Shown here in pieces: positions 52,842-61,396 of a stretch of 64,000 nucleotides of DNA. Origin of the DNA: Candidatus Obscuribacter phosphatis. GTDB lineage: Bacteria > Cyanobacteriota > Vampirovibrionia > Obscuribacterales > Obscuribacteraceae. The position numbers and the translations under genes were made by a program. How positions within the stretch are numbered: position 1 is the first letter of the stretch; every line of letters starts with the position of its first letter. The notes beneath the pieces were generated by a model. That model searched no databases, was not told where the DNA came from, and worked only from the letters and a program-made list of their open reading frames with translations. Where the stretch lies: positions 310,001-374,000 of the forward strand of contig MOYA01000001.1 in assembly GCA_001899315.1 (NCBI GenBank), written 5' to 3'.

Positions 52842-53366
52842 TTAGATTGGCTGTGCCTTATTCCAGAAAGCTTCTTTGATAGCTTTTGAGGAGTTTGACT
52901 CAGAGCTTATTGTTACGCTAGCGGGTGCAAATAGGAAGACGCCGTCGCCGATTCTCTGCTGGTGTCCATCAATAGCCCAGCAGGCGCCGGAAAGGAAGTC
53001 TACTATTCGTTGCGATTGCTCATTATCCAGCATGTGAAGGTTCAGGAGTACGGATTTCCGTCCCCTTAGGTGCTCGACAATGTCAACTGATTCTTCGAAC
53101 TGTCTGGGTTCAATTACCAGAACTTCACTCATGGGTTGGGCATTTGGATGCTCCAAAACTTTAGCACCGCTTCCGATGCTTGGTCCCATGCTCACTTGCG
53201 GCTGTCTGGTCGGCATTACTGTTTCTGCCGGCGCCGCGTCGAGAGCGAGCTGACCATTTGTTGCATAAACATCGTCGGAAGTTTCGAAAAGATCTTCGAA
53301 ATCTTCGCGCTCGTAATTGTCTGCCGGTCCAAACCAAAAGCTCTTGAACTTTTGTACTATGCTCAC
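52842..53366 (-). CDS. sepF: Cell division protein SepF
   Basis: This 174-residue protein starts at GTG with GGAGG 8 bases upstream. The N-terminus (MSIVQKFKSFWFG) is the amphipathic membrane-targeting helix. A disordered acidic linker (about 18-78) leads to the SepF domain: VLVIEPRQFEESVDIVEHLR, KSVLLNLHMLDNEQSQRIVD, FLSGACWAIDG and IGDGVFLFAPASV. SepF polymerises on the membrane and tethers FtsZ, replacing FtsA in Firmicutes, Cyanobacteria and relatives. It lies downstream of yggS, the usual partner, with an 82-bp gap. Confidence 0.94.
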   Translation of the reverse strand: MSIVQKFKSFWFGPADNYEREDFEDLFETSDDVYATNGQLALDAAPAETVMPTRQPQVSMGPSIGSGAKVLEHPNAQPMSEVLVIEPRQFEESVDIVEHLRGRKSVLLNLHMLDNEQSQRIVDFLSGACWAIDGHQQRIGDGVFLFAPASVTISSESNSSKAIKEAFWNKAQPI

Positions 53367-53448
53367 TGCCTTCCTCCTTACCCTGCGGTCCTAAATATAA
53401 ATGTCTCTACCTAATCCCTACTCTTATTTTGTCTGATAAAACTTTTTG

Positions 53449-54147
53449 CTAATTTCCGAAGATTGCTCTTCCTAATCGAATCATTGTGGAACCGTATTTG
53501 ATGGCATCACGCCAGTCGTCGCTCATGCCCATAGATAGCTCCTGCAATTCGATTTTGAATTTCAGAGCAAGTTCATCGCGGAGTTGCTTGAGTCCGATGA
53601 AGCTTTTGCACCAAATTGTTGCATCGTCACTAAGGGGAGAAATAGTCATCAGCCCTTGAATTTGCAGTCCCTTAAGGGAAAGGAGTTCGGGCATGCAGTC
53701 CTTTAGTTCTGCCGGTGAGAAGCCACCTTTGTTCTCGTCTTCCTGCATCTTTACTTGCAAGAGGATGGCTTGCACCGAATTCTTGCCCTCGGCAATACGA
53801 GAAACTTCTTTGGCTAGTCTCAAGGAGTCGATTGAATGAATGAGAGCAAAGTTGCCGACGGCTTGTTTTGCCTTATTCGTTTGCAAATGTCCGATAAAGT
53901 GCCAGCGAATGTTTTCGATAAGTTCAGGCGAAAGTTGAGCTCTCTTCTTCAGGGCGTCCTGAATTTTGCTTTCACCGAAGTCACGCACTCCCAGTCTGTG
54001 TGCTTCTTCCAATTGATTAATTGAGGCGTGCTTAGTTACGGCGATCAGCTTGACCGGGCTAACTCCGTTCAAGTTGATAACATCGTTCACTTTTGCCAGA
54101 TTGGCAGCCACGTCGCTCGAATATCCTTGATATGGGGAAGGGTTCAT
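53449..54147 (-). CDS. yggS: YggS/PLPBP family pyridoxal-phosphate homeostasis protein
   Basis: This 232-residue TIM-barrel protein binds pyridoxal phosphate at Lys39 (KLIAVTKHAS). Other signatures are DFGESKIQDALKK, WHFIGHLQTNKAKQAV, IHSIDSLRLAKEV, VQAILLQVKMQEDENKGGF and the C-terminal LSMGMSDDWRDAIKYGSTMI followed by RLGRAIFG. It controls free pyridoxal phosphate and amino-acid balance and has no known catalytic turnover. It sits just before sepF as in Firmicutes and Cyanobacteria. Confidence 0.95.
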   Translation of the reverse strand: MNPSPYQGYSSDVAANLAKVNDVINLNGVSPVKLIAVTKHASINQLEEAHRLGVRDFGESKIQDALKKRAQLSPELIENIRWHFIGHLQTNKAKQAVGNFALIHSIDSLRLAKEVSRIAEGKNSVQAILLQVKMQEDENKGGFSPAELKDCMPELLSLKGLQIQGLMTISPLSDDATIWCKSFIGLKQLRDELALKFKIELQELSMGMSDDWRDAIKYGSTMIRLGRAIFGN

Positions 54148-54495
54148 TTGCGCATATTTAGCAGAGCCCCGCTGGTCTCTTTATCTTTAATACAGACCTA
54201 AGCTGGGCAGTCGAAAAGGTGCTTTCCGAACTGGTTTTGGTTTCGGTTCGTTGAAGGCAGGCATCAAATACGATGCCAAATCTTAACGCCTACTATTAAC
54301 TCTCGCACAGGATCTGTTTGTCAAGTCTCTACAGAAAATTTTTCTCAGCGGTACTGCCTTTGGTGTCATTTGTCAGTGGGCGGGTTGTATATAGAAAACT
54401 ACGACATGCCTATGTCGAAATTTGTTCCTGGTATCTATAAAAAATATTTGTCGGGCACAGGTGGCGTGATATTGAAAATGGTGCCCGCAAAAACC
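54148..54495. other. Intergenic region between rsmE and yggS
   Basis: These 348 bases hold no supported gene. They contain the probable rsmE terminator hairpin (54452-54487) and a small inverted repeat CGACAT-gcct-ATGTCG (54402-54417). The rest is unremarkable and probably carries the yggS promoter. Confidence 0.6.
54452..54487 (-). terminator. Possible terminator of rsmE
   Basis: CGGGCAC (54452-54458) pairs with GTGCCCG (54481-54487) around a 22-base loop. Read leftward it is followed by ACAAATATTTTTT. The stem is short and the loop large, so support is modest. Confidence 0.42.
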
Positions 54496-55407
54496 TTAGT
54501 ATTTGCTCATTTTTGTCAGTGTTTGGGCGGCCGTGGCTATCGCGACGATCGCCGCGGTTTCAGCTCTCAAGATATTTTGTCCCAGACTCACAGGCGAGAA
54601 ACCGCTCATTTCTAAGAGCGCGACTTCGCTTGAATCCAGCCCACCTTCCGGTCCTAGTGCGACCACCAAAGTTGCGCTCTTGCATGTTTTTGAGTTGCAA
54701 AGCGCTGATAATGCTGTAACCATATCTGGTGCGTTACTTCTTTCACTCAAATGCAATAGTAGAAGCTGATCGAGGCTGTTTGACTCGCTTTCATCCTTGA
54801 TGGCTTGCGTCATTTTTTTTATCGGACGCAGTATGGGCAATCTGTTTCTTTCGCACTGTTCGGCGGCTTCTTTGATAATCGAATGCCAGCGAAGAAATTT
54901 TGATTCGTTGTCTGCTTTATTGAAATCTTGATGAACACTCCGATTGCAAATGGTTGGTTGCACGATATCGACACCTACTTCGGTAAGTTTCTCGAGCGCC
55001 CATTCGAATCTTGCCGGCTTGATCACTGGAAGCAATATCAAAACTTTTGGTCTACTAAGGTCAGTTTTTTCTGCAAGCCGACCTTCGGCCTTGCAGTCGT
55101 CCTTGACTGAGGCAATACGAAAGCGAAGCGGTTCTGGTTGACCGGCTCTGTTGGCACCTTCCACCTGCTTGCGGACTGGCTTGGCGCCAGCCTGCTTTCT
55201 TTGCAAAGAAGCTCTTTGCGGTAAGCTCTCGATTATGCAATGGCAAGCGCGACCGCTGTTGTCCAAAAGCGTCACTTGGTCTCCGGCTTGCAATCTGAGC
55301 ACCTTGCTTAGCTGGTGAGCCAAGTCGGGGTCGTGTAAAGCCAAGATTGAGCCTGGCTCAGCTTCATTGAGGCTGCCTTCTTCGATAAAGAAACGATATT
55401 GGCGCAA
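54496..55407 (-). CDS. rsmE: 16S rRNA m3U1498 methyltransferase RsmE
   Basis: This protein has about 303 residues from TTG 55407, which gives RQYRFFIEEG, the usual RsmE opening; the open frame goes on to TTG 55491 with atypical residues. The N-terminal PUA-like domain has HQLSKVLRLQAGDQVTLLDN. The C-terminal SPOUT methyltransferase domain has VLILLPVIKPARFEWALEKL, TEVGV, the deep-knot motifs VVALGPEGGLDSSEVALL, and SLGQNILRAETAAI. It methylates U1498 of 16S rRNA with S-adenosylmethionine. It begins a leftward cluster with yggS and sepF and is divergent from accD. Confidence 0.94.
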   Translation of the reverse strand: MRQYRFFIEEGSLNEAEPGSILALHDPDLAHQLSKVLRLQAGDQVTLLDNSGRACHCIIESLPQRASLQRKQAGAKPVRKQVEGANRAGQPEPLRFRIASVKDDCKAEGRLAEKTDLSRPKVLILLPVIKPARFEWALEKLTEVGVDIVQPTICNRSVHQDFNKADNESKFLRWHSIIKEAAEQCERNRLPILRPIKKMTQAIKDESESNSLDQLLLLHLSERSNAPDMVTALSALCNSKTCKSATLVVALGPEGGLDSSEVALLEMSGFSPVSLGQNILRAETAAIVAIATAAQTLTKMSKY

Positions 55408-55451
55408 AGTCTTCGGTGAATCCTTACTTATGTTTGGTTTCAATATTAAGG

Positions 55452-55457
55452 TATAAT
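55452..55457 (+). promoter_or_regulatory. Possible -10 element upstream of accD
   Basis: A perfect TATAAT stands about 100 bases before the accD ATG, in the spacer between divergent rsmE and accD. No good -35 hexamer lies 16-18 bases upstream, so this is only a candidate promoter. Confidence 0.4.
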
Positions 55458-55557
55458 TCCATGCTGCATACCTCTTGTTTCGTAAAGCCAAAAGAGTGCG
55501 CGGCTAGGTTCGGCGTTTGCTGCTTAGCCACCTCCCCAATAAGGCAGGAAGTTAATT

Positions 55558-56511
55558 ATGGACCTCAAAGAATGGTTTGCCAGCCGCCAGAAGCGCAAAG
55601 AGCTTCAAGAGAATATCAAGCTACCTTTGACAACTGAAGATTACTGTGCGCTATGGACCCAGTGTTTTCAGTGCCGGGAGCTTCTTTATACTAAAGACTT
55701 AAGGGCCAACCTGCAGGTCTGTCCTAAATGTCAATATCATTTCAGAGTGGGCGCCCTTGACCGCATCGATCAGATTGCCGACCCGGGCAGCTTTGTCGAA
55801 CTCGATGCCGAGATGACCTCGGCCGACCCTCTCAATTTCTTCGACACTGAAGCTTATGCCAAGAGGCAGAAGGAAGCCTGTCGCAAATCGGGACTGAAAG
55901 AAGCCGTACTGACAGGCATTTGTGCCATCGATAGTCAGCCTGTTGCTCTCGGAGCTATGGACTTCGGTCACTTTGGCGGCTCGATGGGTTCGGTGGTAGG
56001 CGAGAAAGTTACTAGACTGGCTGAAGAAGCTACCAACAACAAGATTCCTTTGATTGTGGTGTCCAGTTCCGGCGGCGCCAGGATGCAGGAAGGTATTCTC
56101 AGCTTGATGCAGATGGCTAAGACCAGCTCTGCTTTGAAGTCGTATCATGAAGCCGGTGGGCTCTACATATCTATCCTGGCCGAACCAACATTCGGTGGTG
56201 TCACTGCCAGTTTTGCCATGCTCGGCGACTTGGTGATTGCCGAACCGGGCGCCCGCATCGGCTTCGCCGGTAGGCGAGTTATTGAGCAGACCATCAGGCA
56301 GAAACTGCCTGCCGACTTCCAAACAGCTGAGTATCTGCTCAAGCATGGTCAGGTCGACATGGTTGTTGAGCGTGCCCGTCTGAAAGAAGTACTTTCGCGC
56401 TTGGTCTCATTTCACGATGTAAATCAAGCCGGCAAGAATGCAGCCGATGCAAATGGTGCAGGCGAAAACAATAGAAACGGCGCCGTCAAAAGTGAACAGT
56501 TGGCAAAGTGA
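55558..56511 (+). CDS. accD: Acetyl-CoA carboxylase carboxyltransferase beta subunit
   Basis: This 317-residue subunit has the N-terminal zinc ribbon (CFQCRELL and CPKCQYHF, about residues 38-63) and the crotonase-like carboxyltransferase domain with VVSSSGGARMQEG, LAEPTFGGVTASFAMLGD and GARIGFAGRRVIEQT. With AccA it moves carboxyl from biotin to acetyl-CoA, the first step of fatty-acid synthesis. GCAGGAAG precedes the ATG by 7 bases. The last 25 residues are an Asn/Ala-rich tail. The final codons and stop form the first unit of a 16-bp tandem repeat. Confidence 0.97.
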   Translation: MDLKEWFASRQKRKELQENIKLPLTTEDYCALWTQCFQCRELLYTKDLRANLQVCPKCQYHFRVGALDRIDQIADPGSFVELDAEMTSADPLNFFDTEAYAKRQKEACRKSGLKEAVLTGICAIDSQPVALGAMDFGHFGGSMGSVVGEKVTRLAEEATNNKIPLIVVSSSGGARMQEGILSLMQMAKTSSALKSYHEAGGLYISILAEPTFGGVTASFAMLGDLVIAEPGARIGFAGRRVIEQTIRQKLPADFQTAEYLLKHGQVDMVVERARLKEVLSRLVSFHDVNQAGKNAADANGAGENNRNGAVKSEQLAK

Positions 56512-56612
56512 GTAACTGGCAACTTGAATAGCTGGCAAAGTAAACAGCTGGCAAAGTAAATAGCTGGCAAAGTAAACAGCCGGCAAAGTGAGTAACTGGC
56601 AAAGTGAGTGAT
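56501..56612 (+). repeat. 16-bp x 7 tandem repeat seeded by the accD stop codon
   Basis: Seven exact-length 16-base units start at 56501, 56517, 56533, 56549, 56565, 56581 and 56597, for example TGGCAAAGTAAACAGC. The first unit contains the last accD codons (TTG GCA AAG) and its TGA stop. Every unit carries a stop triplet, and since 16 is not a multiple of three the stops rotate through all frames. The array fills the gap to accA, leaving no ordinary ribosome site before the accA ATG. Confidence 0.95.
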
Positions 56613-56617
56613 GAGTG

Positions 56618-57589
56618 ATGGCTAGTACAGAGAAAAAGATTGTTCCCCTAGAGTTTGAGCAACCGCTGGCGGTGCTGGCTCAACAAATCGAAGCACTGGA
56701 GCGCCAGCTCGGTGACAATCCAGATCTAGAGGGCGATATCGACAGACTGCAAGAGCAATACAACTTGCTCAAAAAGTCTCTTTACGTTAACTTGCGTCCT
56801 ATCGATCATTTGGCTATCGCGCGGCACAGTCAGAGACCTTATAGCCGTGATTATTTTTCTCTTTGGGATCCGCAGTTTATGGAACTGCATGGTGATCGTA
56901 AAGGTGCAGACGATGCCGCTATGGTTGGTGGTTTGCTCAACCTGGGTGGTATCAATATGGTGGCGGTCGGCACCCAGAAAGGTCGATCAATTAAAGAGAA
57001 GCAAGCTTGCAACTTTGGTATGCCTCAGCCCGAGGGGTACAGAAAAGCTTTGCGTCTTTTCAAACATGCCGACAAATACGGTCTGCCTATACTTACCTTG
57101 ATAGATACACCTGGTGCCTATCCGGGTCTGTCTGCCGAGGAGCACAATCAAGCGCAAGCCATCGCTGAGAATCTCTTTGAACTTGCTGGTCTGAGGGTGC
57201 CTGTGGTTGCCGTCGTTACCGGCGAGGGTGGCTCCGGCGGCGCCCTTGCTATTGGTGTCGCTAATCGTATCTTGATGCTTGAGCATTCGGTTTATTCGGT
57301 GATTTCGCCCGAAGGCTGTGCCTCAATTCTATGGCGTTCCAACGACAAGGTGCCCGATGCCTGTCAGGCTATGAAAATGACTGCTCGCGAGATTTTGCAA
57401 TTGGGCGTCATCGACGAGGTTATTGATGAGCCCTTGGGCGGTGCCCATCATGACCATCAGTTGGCTGCCAGAAATCTCGGCGAAGCCATAGTCAGACAAA
57501 TGAAGTCTCTGCTGAAGATGAGCAAAGACGAGATTCGCATAGACAGGCAAAGCAAGTTCCGTGCTTTCGGAGCTTTTGCTGAGAACTAG
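56618..57589 (+). CDS. accA: Acetyl-CoA carboxylase carboxyltransferase alpha subunit
   Basis: This 323-residue subunit has the standard length and motifs: LEFEQPLAVLAQQIEALERQ, an N-terminal helix pair, ARHSQRPYSRDYF, FMELHGDRKGADDAAMVGG, GRSIKEKQACNFGMPQPEGY, RKALRL, LTLIDTPGAYPGLSAEEHNQ, GEGGSGGALAIGVANRI and SVISPEGCASILWR. It partners AccD next door. I choose ATG 56618 over GTG 56615. No purine-rich ribosome site precedes it, because the upstream 112 bp are the 16-bp array, so translation may rely on coupling from accD or on an unusual site. Confidence 0.97.
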   Translation: MASTEKKIVPLEFEQPLAVLAQQIEALERQLGDNPDLEGDIDRLQEQYNLLKKSLYVNLRPIDHLAIARHSQRPYSRDYFSLWDPQFMELHGDRKGADDAAMVGGLLNLGGINMVAVGTQKGRSIKEKQACNFGMPQPEGYRKALRLFKHADKYGLPILTLIDTPGAYPGLSAEEHNQAQAIAENLFELAGLRVPVVAVVTGEGGSGGALAIGVANRILMLEHSVYSVISPEGCASILWRSNDKVPDACQAMKMTAREILQLGVIDEVIDEPLGGAHHDHQLAARNLGEAIVRQMKSLLKMSKDEIRIDRQSKFRAFGAFAEN

Positions 57590-57612
57590 ATTGATGGCGT
57601 CTTCTAGAGACT

Positions 57613-57794
57613 AAAGCCCAAAGCCAAAAGCCTAAAGCCCAAAGCCTGAAGCCCAAAGCCAAAAGCCTGAAGCCCAAAGCCAAAAGCCCAAAGCCTGAAG
57701 CCCAAAGCCAAAAGCCTAAAGCCCAAAGCCCAAAGCCAAAAGCCTAAAGCCCAAAGCCTAAAGCCCAAAGCCAAAAGCCTAAAGCCCAAAGCCA
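57613..57794. repeat. 26-copy heptanucleotide array between accA and the kinase gene
   Basis: Exactly 26 units of AAAGCC plus C, A or T fill 182 bp with no length change; three units begin with G instead of A. Writing the last base of each unit gives CATCTCATCACTCATCCATCTCATCA, so units 1-10 and 17-26 carry the same order, a 70-bp higher-order repeat. It lies 23 bp after accA and 29 bp before the end of the convergent kinase gene. The minus strand is partly open (LALGFRLWALGF-like peptides), but this is a by-product of the repeat. Confidence 0.97.
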
Positions 57795-57823
57795 CAGTGC
57801 AGAGCCGATGCTTGCCGCCCTAG

Positions 57824-59527
57824 CTACTTGGATTGTCCGCGCTTGGCTTTCTTGAGCAGATCTTTTGCTTGCTTGCTGTAAGTAGATTTGCTGGAAACTT
57901 CTTTCAGTAAGCTGATGGCATCGTTGAACTTTTTGTCTTTCATGTGCTGTTTTGCTACAGATAGACAACATAGTTCGTATTGACCGAGCTCTTCTTCGCT
58001 TAGCGTGCCGTCTTGTTTGTCTTGCTTAAGTAGGGTCAAGGCTTTCGAAAACTTGCCGGTTTTGATCAGTTGCTCAACGTCTTCTTCGTCTTCTTTGGTG
58101 GCGGATTTGGTGCTGTCAGCGGGCTTGCCTGAGAGCAAACCTTGTACATTGCCGGCATTGGTGGCAAACATAATGACGGCACCAAGCAATATCAAGCTTG
58201 CTACTATAGGTAGTGCTACCAAGGCTTTTCTAGCCATGCCGCCGTCGCCACTGCCGGTGCGTCCGGCCGAGAAGGTTACGCCCGGTTGGCTGGAATGTTC
58301 AGCGTGTCTTTGCGCTTCACGATAAGCTTGCACTTGCTCTGCATAATTGCTGGCTTGGGTGCGCACCGGCTGCGGTGGTACTGCTTCCTGTGGACCGGTC
58401 GTACTCATTGCTTCATAGCCCAGCCCGCCACCGGTCATTTCTCTCGTGTTGGGCCGAGCGCCCAGCATATCCCTTGATTCTTTTCGAGGATGCAAGGTGT
58501 CGTCTTGGGCGAGCGGACCGGGAATGATGGTATCTCTCATCGCTTCCCTTTGCACGGTCGGAGTTGGTTTCTCGGGTTCGAGCGAGATTTTTTCTAGGGC
58601 TTCTATTAGTTCGTCCATGGTCTGATAACGATCAGCTGGACTCTTTGAGAGAGTCTTATTGACCAGAGCCACCAGATCTGGAGGGAAAGGAAGGTCGGGA
58701 CGCATCTCGTCTATTGGTTTGGGTGCGTCGGACAACTGCATGGCCATTACTCGCACCAGTTCTTCGTGCTGGAAAGGTACTTCGCCTGTGAGGGTTTCGT
58801 ACATGACGATGCCGAAAGAATAGATATCGCTGCGATGATCGACCTTACTCGAGGTGCACTGCTCGGGGCTCATATATGTAGGGCTGCCGCATACGGTACC
58901 GGTGCGGGTGATCTTGGCTTGGTCCGATTCTTCTTGCACCAAGCGGGCGATACCAAAGTCGACCACGATAGGAAAATTCTTCTGACCGCCCCGCTCCACT
59001 AAGACAATATTTTCGGGCTTGATGTCTCGGTGCACGACCCCTTGTCGATGCGCTTCTCCTAGAGCAGCGCAGACCTGGGTAAAGACCGGAATGGAATCTT
59101 CCACCGAAAGGTGATTGATTTCTGAAATGACGTCGGAAAGAGGAATACCGTTCAGTAAGTCCATGGCGATGTATGGTCTTCCGCCGCCTTGGGGGATTAC
59201 TCCGAAGTCGTAAATAGTAATGATGTTTGGATGGTTCAGGCGAGACGATGCCTTGGCTTCTTGTTTGAATCGCTTGATGAATTCATCGTCAGAGACGAGG
59301 TAGTCGTGCAGCACCTTGACTGCTACTTCACGTCCGATAAGTTCTTGCACCGCTCTATAGACGGTACCGGCCGAGCCCTGGCCGATTACAGATTGAATTT
59401 TGTAGCGACCTTCAACCACCATCCCGAGAAGGGGATCGTCACCGACGGTGACCATGGAGGAACCGTCTCTGGGACAGATATCCTGGTCTCCGGCAGTCTG
59501 AAAGTTACATATCAGACAGAGTTTCAT
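57824..59527 (-). CDS. Ser/Thr protein kinase with N-terminal Cys motif
   Basis: This 567-residue kinase has an N-terminal CLIC...ICPRDG segment (Cys 4, 7, 18) resembling a zinc ribbon with one missing ligand. The catalytic domain (about 40-310) has GQGSAGTVYRAVQE, Lys71, VVHRDIKPEN (HRD 166-168), DFG 190-192, GSPTYMSPEQ and DRYQTMDELIEAL. A Pro/Gln-rich linker leads to one membrane helix (ALVALPIVASLILLGAVIMF), then a short helical outer domain with TPR-like pairs (FSKALTLLKQDK, FNDAISLLKEVS). It is likely a membrane signalling kinase. Its 3' end faces the heptamer array. Confidence 0.92.
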   Translation of the reverse strand: MKLCLICNFQTAGDQDICPRDGSSMVTVGDDPLLGMVVEGRYKIQSVIGQGSAGTVYRAVQELIGREVAVKVLHDYLVSDDEFIKRFKQEAKASSRLNHPNIITIYDFGVIPQGGGRPYIAMDLLNGIPLSDVISEINHLSVEDSIPVFTQVCAALGEAHRQGVVHRDIKPENIVLVERGGQKNFPIVVDFGIARLVQEESDQAKITRTGTVCGSPTYMSPEQCTSSKVDHRSDIYSFGIVMYETLTGEVPFQHEELVRVMAMQLSDAPKPIDEMRPDLPFPPDLVALVNKTLSKSPADRYQTMDELIEALEKISLEPEKPTPTVQREAMRDTIIPGPLAQDDTLHPRKESRDMLGARPNTREMTGGGLGYEAMSTTGPQEAVPPQPVRTQASNYAEQVQAYREAQRHAEHSSQPGVTFSAGRTGSGDGGMARKALVALPIVASLILLGAVIMFATNAGNVQGLLSGKPADSTKSATKEDEEDVEQLIKTGKFSKALTLLKQDKQDGTLSEEELGQYELCCLSVAKQHMKDKKFNDAISLLKEVSSKSTYSKQAKDLLKKAKRGQSK

Positions 59528-59624
59528 GTGTTTTGCCCAGCTTTAAGCCAGTCTTTCTAGTAAGTCACGCCAACGCAGTTAACAAAAGATTCCCGACGCC
59601 TTTATATTACTTTTAATTACCCTC

Positions 59625-59642
59625 GGTTTGGAATACCAAACC
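59625..59642. promoter_or_regulatory. Inverted repeat upstream of the MFS gene
   Basis: GGTTTGG (59625-59631) and CCAAACC (59636-59642) flank AATA in the divergent spacer between the kinase gene and the MFS gene. It could be an operator for either gene. There is no T tract, so it is not a terminator. Confidence 0.4.
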
Positions 59643-59758
59643 TGCATATCGGTGCAAGCTTAATATCACTACAAACTGTAACACTCGGTCATAGGGTCCT
59701 AGATGCTAAGGTGGATAATTTAGTTCGGCTAAGACTATCCGACGAGTAAGGCAAATAA

Positions 59759-60964
59759 GTGGAAGTGAAAGAGAAAAGCAGCAAATCGGCCCTGTTCCTC
59801 ATATTCCTGACGGTCTTTATCGACCTGGTGGGTTTCGGGCTTGTCATACCCATTTTGCCTACCTATGCCCGTGAACTAAAGGCTAGCGAAAGCACGGTCG
59901 GCTGGTTAATCGCCAGCTATTCGATCATGCAGTTCTTGTTTACTCCCTTCTGGGGACGTCTGTCTGATAAAGTCGGCCGTCGCCCGGTTCTGCTCCTCAG
60001 TTTGGCGGCTTCTTTCTTTGGCTATCTCATTTGGGGTTTTGCTCATTCATTAGTTTGGCTTTTTGTCAGCCGCATTGTCGCAGGCTTTGGCAATGCCAAT
60101 ATTGCTGTTGCTCAAGCCTATATTTCTGATGTCACCACTGAAGAAAACCGAGCCAAAGGCATGGGTCTGGTTGGTGCGGCTTTCGGTTTGGGCTTTGTGC
60201 TCGGACCGGCGCTTGGTCTTGGGGTTTGCTATCTCTCCAATGACTTGCACACGGTTGGTCTGGTGGCTGCAGGCTTTAGTCTTATCGACTTGATTTTGAC
60301 CGCCATGCTCTTGCCTGAGCCTAAAGATCGCGGCGACTTCGGCAAAGATCGCTTTGGTCTATCGCCTGAGTTCATCTTCAAAACCCTGAATAGCGACAAG
60401 CTGAGAGTTTCATTCTTGATATTCTTCGTTTCCACTTTTGCCTTCGCCAATATGGAAGCGACCTTGGTTCTTTTGACGATGAAGCAGTTTCAGTGGGGAC
60501 CGCGTGAGAACATGTGGATGTTTCTCTACATCGGTTTCTGGATAATCGTGGTGCAGGGCGGCTTGATTCGCCGCTTGACCAAGAAGAACAACGAAAAGGG
60601 TTTGATTTCAGTAGGCACCCTGCTTACTGCACTTGGTTTAGCAATTGTTGCCTTTTCAGGCAATCCCACTATGCTTTATGTGGCTCTCGGCGTGCTTTCA
60701 ATTGGGTCAAGCATAAACAACCCTTGCAATCAAAGTATGATTTCAAAGTTGGCTGAACATCAATATGTCGGTGGTGTCTTGGGACTCGGTCAATCTCTTT
60801 CCACCCTCGGTCGCATACTCGGACCAATTGTCGGCTGCTTCCTCTTCGAGAAAGTAGGCAGTGCCAGTCCCTATTATGCCGGTGCCGCTTTCATGCTCCT
60901 TGCCTGTCTATTGAGCTTTGCCTTGCCTAAGCTTGGCCAAGAGAGTCAGCCCGCCCAGACCTAG
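59759..60964 (+). CDS. MFS transporter, TetA/DHA1-like
   Basis: This 401-residue protein starts at GTG after TAAGGC and has 12 predicted membrane helices. Family signatures are FIDLVGFGLVIPILPTYARE in helix 1, the loop 2-3 motif GRLSDKVGRRPVLLLSL and the helix-5 exporter motif GLGFVLGPALG. The best match by eye is the drug/proton antiporter group that includes TetA. The substrate is unknown; antibiotic export should not be assumed. The nearest genes are a kinase and, 252 bp downstream, a 56-residue protein. Confidence 0.9.
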   Translation: MEVKEKSSKSALFLIFLTVFIDLVGFGLVIPILPTYARELKASESTVGWLIASYSIMQFLFTPFWGRLSDKVGRRPVLLLSLAASFFGYLIWGFAHSLVWLFVSRIVAGFGNANIAVAQAYISDVTTEENRAKGMGLVGAAFGLGFVLGPALGLGVCYLSNDLHTVGLVAAGFSLIDLILTAMLLPEPKDRGDFGKDRFGLSPEFIFKTLNSDKLRVSFLIFFVSTFAFANMEATLVLLTMKQFQWGPRENMWMFLYIGFWIIVVQGGLIRRLTKKNNEKGLISVGTLLTALGLAIVAFSGNPTMLYVALGVLSIGSSINNPCNQSMISKLAEHQYVGGVLGLGQSLSTLGRILGPIVGCFLFEKVGSASPYYAGAAFMLLACLLSFALPKLGQESQPAQT

Positions 60965-61216
60965 CGCGAACCGATAGCTCTTATCTTTCACTTGTTTGGG
61001 TTTTCTCTTGGCAAGGCTGGCTTTTTATGAGCCTCTTGTATGACTTATGTGATATATTATTTTTGACTCAGCTTGAGTTTTCTATGTGAAGTCTTGAGGG
61101 GAGCAATTTTCAAGTTGACCTGTGGGTTTGCTTGTCAATTGACTGAATGGAACAAATGCCATAGGTCCGGCGTCTCTTTTAAAATCCTTCAAATAAAAAA
61201 CAAAGAAAAGCGAATT

Positions 61217-61387
61217 ATGAGTAAGAAAAAGAACGATAAAAACCAAAAGAAGAGGCTGAACGAAGCTAGCCTCAAGCCTAACTGTCTAGTTTCGCAAGAT
61301 GTGCAAAAGCGCTATCAGCAGGAACTAAGTCGTTATCAACTCCAGATCAAGAAAAAGTTGGAGTTGGACTCTTTCAAAGCGGCCTGA
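61217..61387 (+). CDS. Small charged protein upstream of the ArgH-like lyase (56 residues)
   Basis: I start at ATG 61217 (MSKKKNDKNQKKRLNEASLK), since the longer frame from 61073 has an atypical Cys-rich start and no ribosome site. The product is Lys/Gln-rich with a helical C-terminal half (SQDVQKRYQQELSRYQLQIK). It ends nine bases before the ATG of the lyase gene, so it is cotranscribed and possibly coupled. I do not recognise a family. Confidence 0.6.
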   Translation: MSKKKNDKNQKKRLNEASLKPNCLVSQDVQKRYQQELSRYQLQIKKKLELDSFKAA

Positions 61388-61396
61388 TAGGACGAT

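Noticed and set aside
54370-54615. 81-codon rightward open frame in the rsmE-yggS spacer
   Set aside because: It runs into rsmE on the other strand, lacks a ribosome site and has no recognisable features.
55699-56346. 215-codon leftward open frame
   Set aside because: Antisense to accD, which is certain.
57613-57794. CRISPR array
   Set aside because: Units are 7 bp with no spacers and no cas genes are present.
57492-57971. Leftward open frames encoding LALGFRLWALGF-type repeats
   Set aside because: They are by-products of the heptamer array; no ribosome site and no plausible protein.
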